A stretch of DNA of 64,000 nt from Beduini massiliensis (GTDB lineage Bacteria > Bacillota_I > Bacilli_A > Erysipelotrichales > Coprobacillaceae). A program made the position numbers and the translations under genes. The notes beneath the pieces were generated by a model that had not been told where the DNA came from, did not search any database, and was given only the letters and a program-made list of their open reading frames with translations. This document shows positions 39,793 to 48,251 of this stretch, one piece after another. The stretch is taken from positions 62,001-126,000 of the forward strand of contig NZ_CDPP01000002.1 in assembly GCF_000829905.1 (NCBI RefSeq), in the 5' to 3' direction. Numbering within the stretch: the stretch's first letter is position 1; each line of letters starts with the position of its first letter.

Positions 39793-39810
39793 GGAGTAAA
39801 TTGGAGTGAA
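39793..39810 (+). repeat. Putative arm-type integrase sites, right arm
   Basis: GGAGTAAA (39793-39800) and GGAGTGAA (39803-39810) lie just after the int stop and repeat the pair found inside attL. See the left-arm entry. Confidence 0.5.
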
Positions 39811-39856
39811 AATATAAATGTAAGCGTAAAATATAGTATTATAGTCAATATTTCTC

Positions 39857-39873
39857 ATTTCGTTTATTGAAAT
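39857..39873. other. attR core site
   Basis: ATTTC-GTTTATT-GAAAT: 5-bp inverted arms and a 7-bp centre, identical to the left copy over 16 bp. It lies 70 bp after the integrase stop, marking the right end of the prophage. Confidence 0.75.
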
Positions 39874-40025
39874 ACTAATTTATTTATTTTTATATGATTT
39901 ATCCATAAAAGAATTAAAAATTTAGTTATTTTCAAATGATTTCACCCTATCCTTAATAAATTTATATATAAAAAGCCGCCCTTTCAGACAGCTTAATACA
40001 ATTTACTTTATTAAAACAATGCCCC

Positions 40026-40856
40026 TCACACTTTACCTCTCTTATCCTTAAGGATAAGACGATGGATAATTTGGGGCATGACTTCTCCTCTGACAAACTT
40101 ACGATATTCTTTTATTTCATCTGTTGATGCACTCATCAATGATTGATCCTGCACAGTATTATCGGAAACATTAAGCAGCGCAACGATTGGAACTCCTATT
40201 ATCTCCGCTGTCTTAAAAGCTGCCGCACTTTCCATATCAATCGTATCACATCCCATGTCGATTATGTCATCAATATAAGGATATTGAGCAAAAATAGTAT
40301 CGGTGCAAAACGGCGTTCCGATATGCCAATTTACCATTTGACTATCACATATCTTTGCCGTTTCTAACTTCAGTTTTTCAAATAAGGCATTGTCCGGATT
40401 GTTCTTCTGACCAAAAACATCATTTTTAAAACTATTTGATGAAATATAACGACTGGCTCCGTCCCCAGATACTGAATATTTTGGAATCACCAAATCTCCA
40501 ATACCAATATCCTTTTTCAACGCCCCAACAGAACTTACAAAAATCAATCGTTTGCATTTGCTGAGTCCTAATAAAAGAACAGCATCCATGACTGCCGGAG
40601 CTCCAAAACCGGTTTTTATGAAAGTCATGGTTAGGTCATCGTGACTGACATTCCATACTTGGTAGCCAAATAAAGGCGATGAATTGACAATCGGCTTGAA
40701 TGTACCCAGTCTTGACAATGTTTGCGGTGTCCAGCCCGGTGAAACAATCACCGTTTCCCCTATAACATTTTCATCTACTCCCATGCAATTATAGAAGATG
40801 TCTTTGCTATTGGCACCAAAATGCAGCATCCCGGCTATTAAATCTGAATATTCCAT
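40026..40856 (-). CDS. Nucleoside phosphorylase (uridine/purine type)
   Basis: 276 residues of the PNP_UDP_1 family: MTFIKTGFGAPAVMDAVLLL, IFVSSVGALKKDIGIGDLVI and the nucleoside/ribose-binding DMESAAAF. These enzymes split nucleosides with phosphate to base and ribose-1-phosphate. Exact specificity cannot be told. AAGGGGGTTAAT precedes the ATG. It is the first host gene right of the prophage. Confidence 0.88.
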   Translation of the reverse strand: MEYSDLIAGMLHFGANSKDIFYNCMGVDENVIGETVIVSPGWTPQTLSRLGTFKPIVNSSPLFGYQVWNVSHDDLTMTFIKTGFGAPAVMDAVLLLGLSKCKRLIFVSSVGALKKDIGIGDLVIPKYSVSGDGASRYISSNSFKNDVFGQKNNPDNALFEKLKLETAKICDSQMVNWHIGTPFCTDTIFAQYPYIDDIIDMGCDTIDMESAAAFKTAEIIGVPIVALLNVSDNTVQDQSLMSASTDEIKEYRKFVRGEVMPQIIHRLILKDKRGKV

Positions 40857-41139
40857 ATTAACCCCCTTGCTAAAACGAAATTAAAGTATATTGTTCTTTA
40901 ATATTACATATAGTATCGTTTCTTTATTATCACATTATCACAATGATACGCTCCTTGCAATGCATCTTCCTATATCTTGTAAAATAAAAACTCGAGCAAA
41001 CAAAATACTTTTTCATTTTATATCTGCTTTTTTTATTTATACTCACTCTTAATTATACAAAATAGAGAGGATAGAATATTTTGTATTTAAGCATAATCTA
41101 TAATATTTATAATAGGATATAGTAACGTTATAAAGAAAA
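40857..41139. other. Intergenic, nothing distinct
   Basis: AT-rich DNA carrying the unseen promoter of the phosphorylase gene. No ORF, hairpin or clear promoter pair was supported here. Confidence 0.4.
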
Positions 41140-41173
41140 AACAGATACTTTTCATCATTTTAAAGTACCTGTT
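41133..41173 (-). terminator. Intrinsic terminator after the CarD-like gene
   Basis: AACAGATACTTT (41140-41151) pairs with AAAGTACCTGTT (41162-41173), and the minus strand continues in TTTTTTCTTTA. Confidence 0.7.
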
Positions 41174-41186
41174 CATTATTATTCAC

Positions 41187-41693
41187 TTAAACGGTTAATT
41201 TCATATGATCCGTGATATATTGGATCACTTCATCCTTCGGGATTCCCAATACGACAGCAAATTCTTCATGCAATAATTCTTCGGCTTCTTTTCGATAACG
41301 AGTATCGATTTGTCCTAATTTTTTGCCTTGCGATTCCATTTTTTCCTGCTTCATTCTCACATTATGAATCACTTGCAACAAATCTCCGCAAGAATACTCA
41401 TCAATAAGATCTTTATAATAAGAAGTCAATTGCTGAGTTGTCTGGTTTTCCAACGCACTATTCTGCATGGTTGAAATCATTGCAATCAGTTGATTAACTG
41501 CCTCTTTTGTAATAAGAGGACGCATATGCACCTTTGTATCAGTTGGTGTATACGTTCTTCCTTCTCTAAAAACCGGAACAAGGGTATAGTACTCTTTTTC
41601 ATTAGAACTGCTTCCAATATCTAATTTTCCTATATTTTCAATTCTGCAAACCCCTTGGTTCCCATATATAATCAAATCTCCTTTTTCATACAT
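41187..41693 (-). CDS. CarD/CdnL-family transcription factor
   Basis: 168 residues. The N-terminal RNA polymerase-interaction domain is KGDLIIYGNQGVCRIENIGK with YYTLVPVFREGRTYTPTD, as in CarD_CdnL_TRCF proteins; the C-terminal helical part carries the basic RYRKEAEELLHEEFAVVLG. These proteins bind RNA polymerase beta at promoters and tune initiation. AGGTGG precedes the ATG. Single-gene transcript with its own terminator. Confidence 0.88.
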   Translation of the reverse strand: MYEKGDLIIYGNQGVCRIENIGKLDIGSSSNEKEYYTLVPVFREGRTYTPTDTKVHMRPLITKEAVNQLIAMISTMQNSALENQTTQQLTSYYKDLIDEYSCGDLLQVIHNVRMKQEKMESQGKKLGQIDTRYRKEAEELLHEEFAVVLGIPKDEVIQYITDHMKLTV

Positions 41694-41841
41694 ATATCCA
41701 CCTATCTTTCTATTAAGTATATGCTTGATATCTTTATTTTACCACAAATTATTGATTTATATGCAAAAGAAATTTAGAATTACCAATAATTCATATAATT
41801 ATATTTATTAAAAATGACTATAAACAGATAATTTTGTATAA

Positions 41842-41869
41842 AAAAAGAAAGCATTGCTGCTTTCTTTTT
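41842..41869 (-). terminator. Intrinsic terminator after the cold-shock gene
   Basis: AAAAAGAAAGCA (41842-41853) and TGCTTTCTTTTT (41858-41869) around TTGC, 11 nt after the stop. Confidence 0.8.
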
Positions 41870-41879
41870 CATTATCCAA

Positions 41880-42083
41880 TTAGATAACTGTAACGTTTGA
41901 AGCTTGTTCACCACGATCAGACATAACGATATCAAAGCTAACGTTATCTCCATCATTTAATGTTTTGAACCCGCTTGATTGGATTGCTGAGAAATGTACA
42001 AAGATGTCTTTTCTATCTGCATCACTTGTAATAAACCCAAACCCTTTATCTTGATTAAACCACTTTACTTTTCCTGTATTCAT
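41880..42083 (-). CDS. Cold-shock protein (CspA family)
   Basis: 67 residues, [20 protein letters not shown] with RNP1 (KGFGFI) and RNP2 (DIFVHF). It binds single-stranded RNA and DNA and acts as an RNA chaperone. AAGGAGGTATTTCATAGT precedes the ATG. It has a long leader with a large hairpin, usual for cold-induced csp genes. Confidence 0.95.
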   Translation of the reverse strand: MNTGKVKWFNQDKGFGFITSDADRKDIFVHFSAIQSSGFKTLNDGDNVSFDIVMSDRGEQASNVTVI

Positions 42084-42228
42084 ACTATGAAATACCTCCT
42101 TTTTTATTTAATAAGAAGCATTATATTAAAAAACAAAATCATCCGCCAACACTGTACTTAGAATAGACAATGTTGATGGATGATCCATGTAATTGTATAT
42201 CGTTGCTAGTTACTATATGCATAGTATA
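42084..42228 (-). promoter_or_regulatory. Promoter and structured leader of the cold-shock gene
   Basis: An extended -10 TGC-TATACT (TATACT at 42223-42228) would start an mRNA leader of about 134 nt. In it 42141-42184 fold as a long hairpin: CATCC..CAACA.TGT against ACA.TGTTG..GGATG with small bulges. Such leaders change fold with temperature in known csp genes; here that is inference. Confidence 0.6.
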
Positions 42229-42311
42229 GCATGCACATTTAATAAAAGCAAGCTTTATTTTTATATATAATCTATTTCGCATTAACTTCTTTTATTACAT
42301 TGTTTAATAGT

Positions 42312-42980
42312 TTAACCAACTGATTCATTTTTCTCACGGATATCGTTTAACCATTGTCCATTACATTTAAAATATCTCGGTCCGGCAACACCCCATTTAG
42401 AACCTAATAGTTTTGTCGCAAGAGCAGATAAGGACCATAGTTTATTTTGAAATTCCACTTGTTTATTATTGACAACTTTACAGGTAATTCCCGTATTAGT
42501 ACTTGCACTGCTCCAAAACTCTAATATAGATCCCGGTTTAATATTACACATTGGAAATTGAAAGGGTGCCAAACGTTCTCTATGTTCCGCCTCAATTTCA
42601 ATAGCAATCTCTTCTTCATCTTCTTCATAATCAGATGGTTGGACCAACATTAATTTATCTGTACGTCCATGTATTTCTGCCATTGCCTCCAAAATACTAT
42701 ATGCATCTTCTGGTGACATAGCATAAAACTCTCTTACGCGTTTTTTTCCTGCAAAGGTCTCGATAGATCGGAGATTAGGATTTAATTTATCTATAATACT
42801 ATGTATCTTTTTATCCGAAAGTCGCATTTCAACCTCATAAATTGCATATATTCGAAATGCAAATGGGATACACTCACTTCGATTAAGTTGATTTAATCTC
42901 TTTTGCACATCATCCGCATAACCAATTTTTACATATTCTTTAAAAGATGGGTTTGTTAAAATATAAATATAACCATTCAC
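42312..42980 (-). CDS. GIY-YIG nuclease-like protein with RAMA domain
   Basis: 222 residues from GTG 42980 (GGAGGTGATTTA before it). Residues 1-95 form a GIY-YIG domain of the T5orf172/Mug113 type (GYIYILTNPSFKEYVKIGYA, VQKRLNQLNRSECIPFAFRI). An acidic linker (DYEEDEEEIAIEIEAEHRER) leads to a C-terminal domain (GSILEFWSSASTNTGITCKV, KLWSLSALATKLLGSKWGV, YFKCNGQWLNDIRE) that reads as a RAMA domain. RAMA is proposed to recognise modified DNA, so the protein may cut or sense modified DNA. Inference from domains. Confidence 0.78.
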   Translation of the reverse strand: MNGYIYILTNPSFKEYVKIGYADDVQKRLNQLNRSECIPFAFRIYAIYEVEMRLSDKKIHSIIDKLNPNLRSIETFAGKKRVREFYAMSPEDAYSILEAMAEIHGRTDKLMLVQPSDYEEDEEEIAIEIEAEHRERLAPFQFPMCNIKPGSILEFWSSASTNTGITCKVVNNKQVEFQNKLWSLSALATKLLGSKWGVAGPRYFKCNGQWLNDIREKNESVG

Positions 42981-43141
42981 TAAATCACCTCCATAATTTC
43001 CTAATATAGTCTTTCAAAAAGACTGTTTCTTTACTTGTAATTCTATCATATAGGTTTTAATACCACAATATGAAAACTTGTAACAGCTAATAAATCCCCT
43101 TTTTCCTGCACACTATTATCTAAGTATTATAATTTTTAAAA

Positions 43142-43336
43142 ATGGTTGTTGATTTAACAAAAAGACTTTATCAGATGAATTATTATAAACAATATTCCTA
43201 TTTTTAGATTAATGGCGAAGTCCACCCTTTTATTGATATTCACAAGAACGGAAAATGCCCTAGAATAGTTAATATAGATCATGTAAACAATGCCTTAAAA
43301 AATAAGAATGTGATCTATAAAAAGAATACTATGTAA
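43142..43336 (+). pseudogene. Degraded ORF fragment
   Basis: An open frame of 65 codons interrupted by one TAG after 21 codons. It reads MVVDLTKRLYQMNYYKQYSY, stop, then INGEVHPFIDIHKNGKCPRI and VNNALKNKNVIYKKNTM. It has protein-like composition but no ribosome site. Probably the remains of a lost gene; origin unknown. It lies between the GIY-YIG gene and a phage-like lysozyme and shares a bidirectional terminator with the latter. Confidence 0.4.
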
Positions 43337-43362
43337 TTTCCCCATAACGGGGAAATTTATTT
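43335..43362. terminator. Bidirectional terminator
   Basis: AATTTCCCC (43335-43343) with GGGGAAATT (43349-43357), 5-nt loop, T-rich on both strands. Ends the lysozyme gene. Confidence 0.8.
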
Positions 43363-44594
43363 TAAGGAACTCTTAATATTTGTCCCGGATAAATGAGATT
43401 AGGATCACTAATCTGATTCATCTGTGCTAAAGCCTGATAACTGATTCCATATTGTTCTGCAATTTCACTCAATGTGTCACCCGCCTGTACCACATAAGTG
43501 TTTTTATCATAGTATCCTGTAATATCGCCATTGTTCACAAAACACATCCCGTCATTGATCAAATAAGGGTTGTTCGTTCCCTTGTAGATTGCTGTGATGA
43601 CTCCATGATCGACATCCGGAACTAAAGCTTCCCCAAATGGCGGCCAACCGATCGCCGCTGTAGATGATCGATAACAACTGTTGAACATGACATGATCCCC
43701 TACTTCATAAGTGGTTTGTTTTACTTCATAATAGCCTTGAATATCGCCATTATTTACGAAGCACATCCCGTCATTGATCAAATAAGGATTATTGGTTCCG
43801 TCATAAATGGCTGTAATGACCCCATGGTTGATGTCCGGTACCAACGCTTCACCTTCTGGAGGCCAGCCTATTTTAGCTGTGGATGATCGATAACAGCTTT
43901 CAAAGACAACATGGTCGCCAATCTTATATTCTGTTTGTGCAGGCGGCTCAATATTTTGTCCATTGCCATTAAAATGACCGCCAACAATAATACTTGGATA
44001 ATCCAAATAAGCAATGTCTCGGTCAACGTTGCCGTCATATCCTTCAATTGACCCTACCGAAGTATATTGCAGCATACCTGCTCGATCACTGACATCAACT
44101 TGAATTGTTCCATCATTAGTTCCCCAATTTGCTATCCATCTATCGTAGCGTTTTAAAGAGGGAGCATCCAAACACTTATCAAACCAAGCTTGTGATGAAT
44201 AAATCCCAACATAATTATTTTGGCTTTCAACTCTGCTAAGGAATGTTTGTGTAATATCGACATACGCTTGAGGATCGGTAAGTCCGTGCTCTTCTTTATA
44301 GTGATCGCCATCTTCCATATCAAGATAAATAGGGTATTCAAATGCCTTTCCTTCTAATAAACTTAAATAAAAATCTGCTTCTGCCAATGCTTCTTCTGTA
44401 TTCAAGGCATACGAATAATAATAGGTACCACAAGGGATGTTTAATCGTTTACATTCCGCATAACTTCTTTCAAACTGTGGATCGACCACATCCGCATAAC
44501 CTGCTCTGATAATAACGTAATCAATATTTCCTGCTATTGCCTCAAAATTTAAAGCACCTTGAAATTCGCTTATATCTATTCCTAACTGACTCAT
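43362..44594 (-). CDS. GH25 lysozyme with two wall-binding repeats and LysM
   Basis: 410 residues. GH25 muramidase (GIDISEFQGALNFEAIAGNI, IYLDMEDGDHY with the acidic pair, about 1-195), two SH3-like repeats each containing CYRSSTAxIGWPPxGEALV (about 215-350), and a C-terminal LysM (YVVQAGDTLSEIAEQYGISY). It lacks a signal peptide, like a phage endolysin. The repeats match the single module in the prophage endolysin at 4205-5251 almost exactly, so the two share ancestry. It is alone in host DNA, with no holin: a domesticated autolysin or a phage remnant. TAAGGAGGTGAAAAA precedes the ATG. Confidence 0.92.
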   Translation of the reverse strand: MSQLGIDISEFQGALNFEAIAGNIDYVIIRAGYADVVDPQFERSYAECKRLNIPCGTYYYSYALNTEEALAEADFYLSLLEGKAFEYPIYLDMEDGDHYKEEHGLTDPQAYVDITQTFLSRVESQNNYVGIYSSQAWFDKCLDAPSLKRYDRWIANWGTNDGTIQVDVSDRAGMLQYTSVGSIEGYDGNVDRDIAYLDYPSIIVGGHFNGNGQNIEPPAQTEYKIGDHVVFESCYRSSTAKIGWPPEGEALVPDINHGVITAIYDGTNNPYLINDGMCFVNNGDIQGYYEVKQTTYEVGDHVMFNSCYRSSTAAIGWPPFGEALVPDVDHGVITAIYKGTNNPYLINDGMCFVNNGDITGYYDKNTYVVQAGDTLSEIAEQYGISYQALAQMNQISDPNLIYPGQILRVP

Positions 44595-44671
44595 TTTTTC
44601 ACCTCCTTAGTTTAAAGTATGTGCGTAAAAAAAAACGGTATAGTGAGAATTATTTAGAATAATTCACCCAA

Positions 44672-44699
44672 ATGAAAAGAATCGCCTCATAAAAGGCGA
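44672..44699 (-). terminator. Intrinsic terminator of the nrd operon
   Basis: TCGCCT (44682-44687) with AGGCGA (44694-44699) around 6 nt; the minus strand continues TTCTTTTC. A second inverted repeat, GAATTATT/AATAATTC, lies at 44647-44665. Confidence 0.7.
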
Positions 44700-44706
44700 C
44701 TCTGTC

Positions 44707-47085
44707 TTATTTATTTAATGCATCAACATATTTTTTTATATTTCCGGTATTGCTGAATGTTTGATACTCATCTCCCTGCACCACGACTAAAGTAGGAGCC
44801 TGCAAGACACCAAATTTCTTTGTCAATTCAATTTGTTCCTGAGCATCAATCTTTTCAAATGCAACTTTTGCTTGATTTAAGATATGAATCGCAGTAGGAC
44901 AATTCGGACATGTCTTAGTTGTAAACAAGTATAATTTACCTTCACTTTTCACTTCCACATCATTGCTTTTTGATAGTGATGATTCAGGGAAAGCCTCTTT
45001 CCCATTTAAGATGGTTTGTCCGACATTGTAAACCTTTCTTTCAGCGAATTCCTGAGATTTACCAATATTCCAATTCTTTACCGGGCGATAATAACCGGTA
45101 ATACGGCTATAGACTTCTGTTTCTCCTCCACATTCCGGACAAGTATAAATCTCACCATTGATGTAGCCATGATCCTTACAGATCGAATATGTTGGTGAAA
45201 GTGTATAATAAGGTAAGCGATAATTTTGGGCAATCTTGCGAATTAAAGCTGCCGCTGAACGCCAATCCGGTAATTTTTCACCGAGGAAAGCATGGAATAC
45301 CGTTCCCGACGTGTAAAGGGTCTGCAGTTCATCTTGTACATCCAAGGCTTCAAAAATATCTTCTGTATAGCCTACTGGCAAGTGTGAACTGTTTGTATAA
45401 TAAGGAGCGTTATCATTATCTGTGGCCGTAATTATATTCGGATAGCGTTCCTTATCATGTTTTGCCAAACGATAAGTTGTTGATTCTGCCGGTGTTGCTT
45501 CTAAGTTATACAAGTCTCCGTATTCTTCTTGATAGATGACTAAACGTTCGCGCATGTGATTGAGTACCTCTTTAGCAAATTCCTGTGTTTCTTTATGCGT
45601 TAAGTCCGCTTTCAGCCAGTTTGCGTTCAATCCGACTTCATTCATTCCGATTAACCCAATCGTTGAGAAATGATTATCAAAAGATCCTAAATAACGTTTT
45701 GTATAAGGATATAATCCTTCATTCAACAATTTTGTAACAACTGTACGTTTTACACTTAATGAACGTGCCGAAATGTCCATCATATGATCTAAGCGAGCAT
45801 AAAAATCTGCTTCATCTTTTGCCAGATAGGCAATTCTAGGTAAGTCGATCGTCACTACTCCGATTGAACCGGTACTTTCCCCGCTGCCGAAAAATCCACC
45901 GGATTTTCTTCTTAATTCACGCAAATCTAAGCGTAAACGACAGCACATACTTCTGACATCAGAAGGTTCCATATCACTATTAACATAGTTAGAAAAATAA
46001 GGTGTCCCGTATTTAGAAGTCATCTCAAATAATAAACGATTATTTTCTGTATCAGACCAGTCAAAATCACGTGTAATCGAATATGTCGGAATCGGATACT
46101 GGAAACCGCGTCCGTTTGCATCTCCTTCAATCATGATCTCAATAAACGCTTTATTGACCATATCCATTTCTTTCTTACAGTCTTTATATTTAAAATCCAT
46201 TTCTTTTCCGCCAACAATTGCCGGCTGTTCCGCTAAATCTGCCGGCACCGTCCAGTCCAACGTAATATTGGTAAAAGGGGCCTGACTTCCCCAGCGGCTT
46301 GGTGTATTCACCCCATAAATAAATGATTCAATACACTTTTTCACTTGATTATATTCTAAATGATCCGCTTTAACAAAAGGGGCTAAATACGTATCAAAAG
46401 AAGAAAATGCTTGAGCACCTGCCCATTCATTCTGCATGATTCCTAAGAAATTCACCATCTGATTGCATAATGAAGCTAAGTGTTTTGCTGGTGCAGAGGT
46501 AATTTTTCCGGTTACTCCACCAAGTCCTTCACTGATTAACTGACGCAGTGACCACCCAGCACAATAACCTGTCAGCATAGATAAATCATGAATATGAATA
46601 TCCCCGTTACGATGGGCATTTCCTATTTCTTCATCATAGATTTCTGACAACCAATAATTCGCTGTAATCGCTCCACTGTTGTTTAAAATCAATCCCCCTA
46701 CCGAATAAGTGACGGTCGAATTTTCTTTTACACGCCAATCAGTTGATTTTACATAGCTATCCACTAATTCTTTATAATCTAAGATTGTTGCTTTCATATT
46801 ACGGATTTTTTCACGCTGTTTACGATATAAAATATACGCTTTCGCAACATCTCCATATCCTGATTCACTTAATACTGTTTCAACACTATCTTGAATCGCC
46901 TCCACATGAACATGGCCATCACTAATCTTTGGTTCAAAATCAGATGTTACTCTTAATGCCAGCAATTCAATAATACTGGGTTCATATTGACGTTCCTGTG
47001 CCTCAAATGCTTTCGCAATGGCAGAACTGATTTTAGTCAGGTCAAAATTTGCTACTTTCCCATCTCTTTTTATAACTTTATACAT
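44707..47085 (-). CDS. nrdD: Anaerobic ribonucleotide reductase with C-terminal thioredoxin-fold domain
   Basis: 792 residues. An N-terminal ATP-cone (YKVIKRDGKVANFDLTKISS) is followed by the class III reductase barrel (HRNGDIHIHDLSMLTGYCAG, SMCCRLRLDLRELRRKSGGF), the zinc site CKDHGYINGEIYTCPECGG and the glycyl radical loop SRITGYYRP. From about 716 a glutaredoxin/thioredoxin-like domain is fused: LYLFTTKTCPNCPTAIHIL with C726 and C729. The enzyme makes deoxynucleotides without oxygen. The fused redox domain fits the class III subtype that uses a thiol reductant instead of formate (family knowledge). It follows the activator gene by 15 nt. Confidence 0.95.
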   Translation of the reverse strand: MYKVIKRDGKVANFDLTKISSAIAKAFEAQERQYEPSIIELLALRVTSDFEPKISDGHVHVEAIQDSVETVLSESGYGDVAKAYILYRKQREKIRNMKATILDYKELVDSYVKSTDWRVKENSTVTYSVGGLILNNSGAITANYWLSEIYDEEIGNAHRNGDIHIHDLSMLTGYCAGWSLRQLISEGLGGVTGKITSAPAKHLASLCNQMVNFLGIMQNEWAGAQAFSSFDTYLAPFVKADHLEYNQVKKCIESFIYGVNTPSRWGSQAPFTNITLDWTVPADLAEQPAIVGGKEMDFKYKDCKKEMDMVNKAFIEIMIEGDANGRGFQYPIPTYSITRDFDWSDTENNRLLFEMTSKYGTPYFSNYVNSDMEPSDVRSMCCRLRLDLRELRRKSGGFFGSGESTGSIGVVTIDLPRIAYLAKDEADFYARLDHMMDISARSLSVKRTVVTKLLNEGLYPYTKRYLGSFDNHFSTIGLIGMNEVGLNANWLKADLTHKETQEFAKEVLNHMRERLVIYQEEYGDLYNLEATPAESTTYRLAKHDKERYPNIITATDNDNAPYYTNSSHLPVGYTEDIFEALDVQDELQTLYTSGTVFHAFLGEKLPDWRSAAALIRKIAQNYRLPYYTLSPTYSICKDHGYINGEIYTCPECGGETEVYSRITGYYRPVKNWNIGKSQEFAERKVYNVGQTILNGKEAFPESSLSKSNDVEVKSEGKLYLFTTKTCPNCPTAIHILNQAKVAFEKIDAQEQIELTKKFGVLQAPTLVVVQGDEYQTFSNTGNIKKYVDALNK

Positions 47086-47100
47086 GATTTATCCTTCTTT

Positions 47101-48237
47101 CTATATTCCCCTAATGTCTACTGTTTCGATATATGGCTTCGCCACCTCAGCAAATGCTTCTAATTCTTCCTTAGTAAATCCATGTAATCCTTTTTGAATT
47201 ACACGTTCTCCGTCTATAAAATTTTGCAGATAATAACGCTTAGCCCCCTTCAGCATCTTTCCGATCGCAAGCATATCCTCAAATGAATGAAACTCTTTTA
47301 CCATCGTTGTCCTAAACTCGTAGTCCACTGCTCCGCTAAGCAAATAATCAATGCTTTCCTTAATTGCATCTATATAAATAGTCTGCGTCCCAATTGTTTC
47401 CGGATATCTTTCAAAGGAATTTTTAATATCCATCGCGACATAATCAATCAAGCCTTCTTCGACTAAATATTTGATTTTGTCGGGAAAGCACCCGTTTGTA
47501 TCTAATTTGATTGGATATCCCAAAGCTTTTATTTTTCTTAAGAAAGGCTCGATTTCATCATGCAAGAGTGGTTCTCCGCCGCTGATGCACACCCCTTCCA
47601 AGATTCCCTGACGTTTTTTCAAATAATCCAAAACATCCTGTCCTTTAATTTCTACCATGTTTTCCGGTAAAAAAACTAAATCCGCATTATGGCAAAACGG
47701 ACATTTAAAATTACATCCTCCGGTAAACAACGTACACGCCATTTTCCCCGGATAATCTAATAACGTGAGTTTCTGCATTCCAAAAAAGGCAATTTCTTTT
47801 TCTTCTTCAACCATATACTGACTTGCACTCTCCGCGATTTTTTGCAGCAAGTTTTCAAAGAGCTCCGCTTCTGATAGTGAGATCCCTTTGGTAATACGTT
47901 CCCACCAATCCCGTCGGATTAAATAGAGATTGCCGATGATTTCTTTTGTTTTATCGGTTGTGTATAAACAGCGTACACGTTTATCCTGCTCGTTTACGAC
48001 AGAACGTACATAACCGAGATCTTCAAGTTTTTGAATTCCTTTGGTAATCGTTCCTTTATCAAAGTTTCCTTTACCAGCAAGGGTCTGCATTGTAATCCCT
48101 TCCTCTTCGTAAATCATAATCAAAAACTGCAGCTGACCGGCACCGATCTCGTACGGATTTAATTGCTTATCATAATATTTTTGAGTACAGCGATATAAAA
48201 TTGATGAATTCATTAATAAATAATTATTACTTTCCAT
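47101..48237 (-). CDS. nrdG: MarR-type regulator fused to NrdG radical-SAM activase
   Basis: 378 residues from ATG 48237 (TTTGGAGGGCGT before it; the longer TTG frame starts inside an operator). Residues about 1-150 form a MarR winged helix (LQFLIMIYEEEGITMQTLAG, FDKGTITKGIQKLEDLGYVR, NEQDKRVRCLYTT). Residues about 155-378 are a radical-SAM activase with the cluster motif GCNFKCPFCHN and CISGGEPLL. The activase generates the glycyl radical on NrdD, encoded 15 nt downstream. The fusion is unusual and in the same frame throughout with no sign of error. The promoter has two palindromes suited to MarR self-repression. Confidence 0.92.
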   Translation of the reverse strand: MESNNYLLMNSSILYRCTQKYYDKQLNPYEIGAGQLQFLIMIYEEEGITMQTLAGKGNFDKGTITKGIQKLEDLGYVRSVVNEQDKRVRCLYTTDKTKEIIGNLYLIRRDWWERITKGISLSEAELFENLLQKIAESASQYMVEEEKEIAFFGMQKLTLLDYPGKMACTLFTGGCNFKCPFCHNADLVFLPENMVEIKGQDVLDYLKKRQGILEGVCISGGEPLLHDEIEPFLRKIKALGYPIKLDTNGCFPDKIKYLVEEGLIDYVAMDIKNSFERYPETIGTQTIYIDAIKESIDYLLSGAVDYEFRTTMVKEFHSFEDMLAIGKMLKGAKRYYLQNFIDGERVIQKGLHGFTKEELEAFAEVAKPYIETVDIRGI

Positions 48238-48251
48238 ACGCCCTCCAAATG

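Larger units (their letters stand above)
1998..39873. mobile_element. Siphovirus-type prophage, about 37.9 kb
   Basis: The element is bounded by a shared core sequence at 1998-2013 and 39858-39873. It contains a tyrosine integrase beside the right end, a CI-type repressor with divergent promoters, replication genes, a complete head-tail-lysis operon running leftward and a cargo locus at the left end. The order TerS-TerL-portal-MuF-scaffold-capsid-connectors-tube-G/GT-tape measure-Dit-endopeptidase-fibre-holin-lysin is that of long-tailed phages of Gram-positive hosts. All structural genes look intact. The one obvious lesion is an in-frame stop in the primase-helicase gene (29808-29810), which may make the prophage defective. 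Integration is intergenic, between the MATE gene and a nucleoside phosphorylase gene. Confidence 0.93.
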
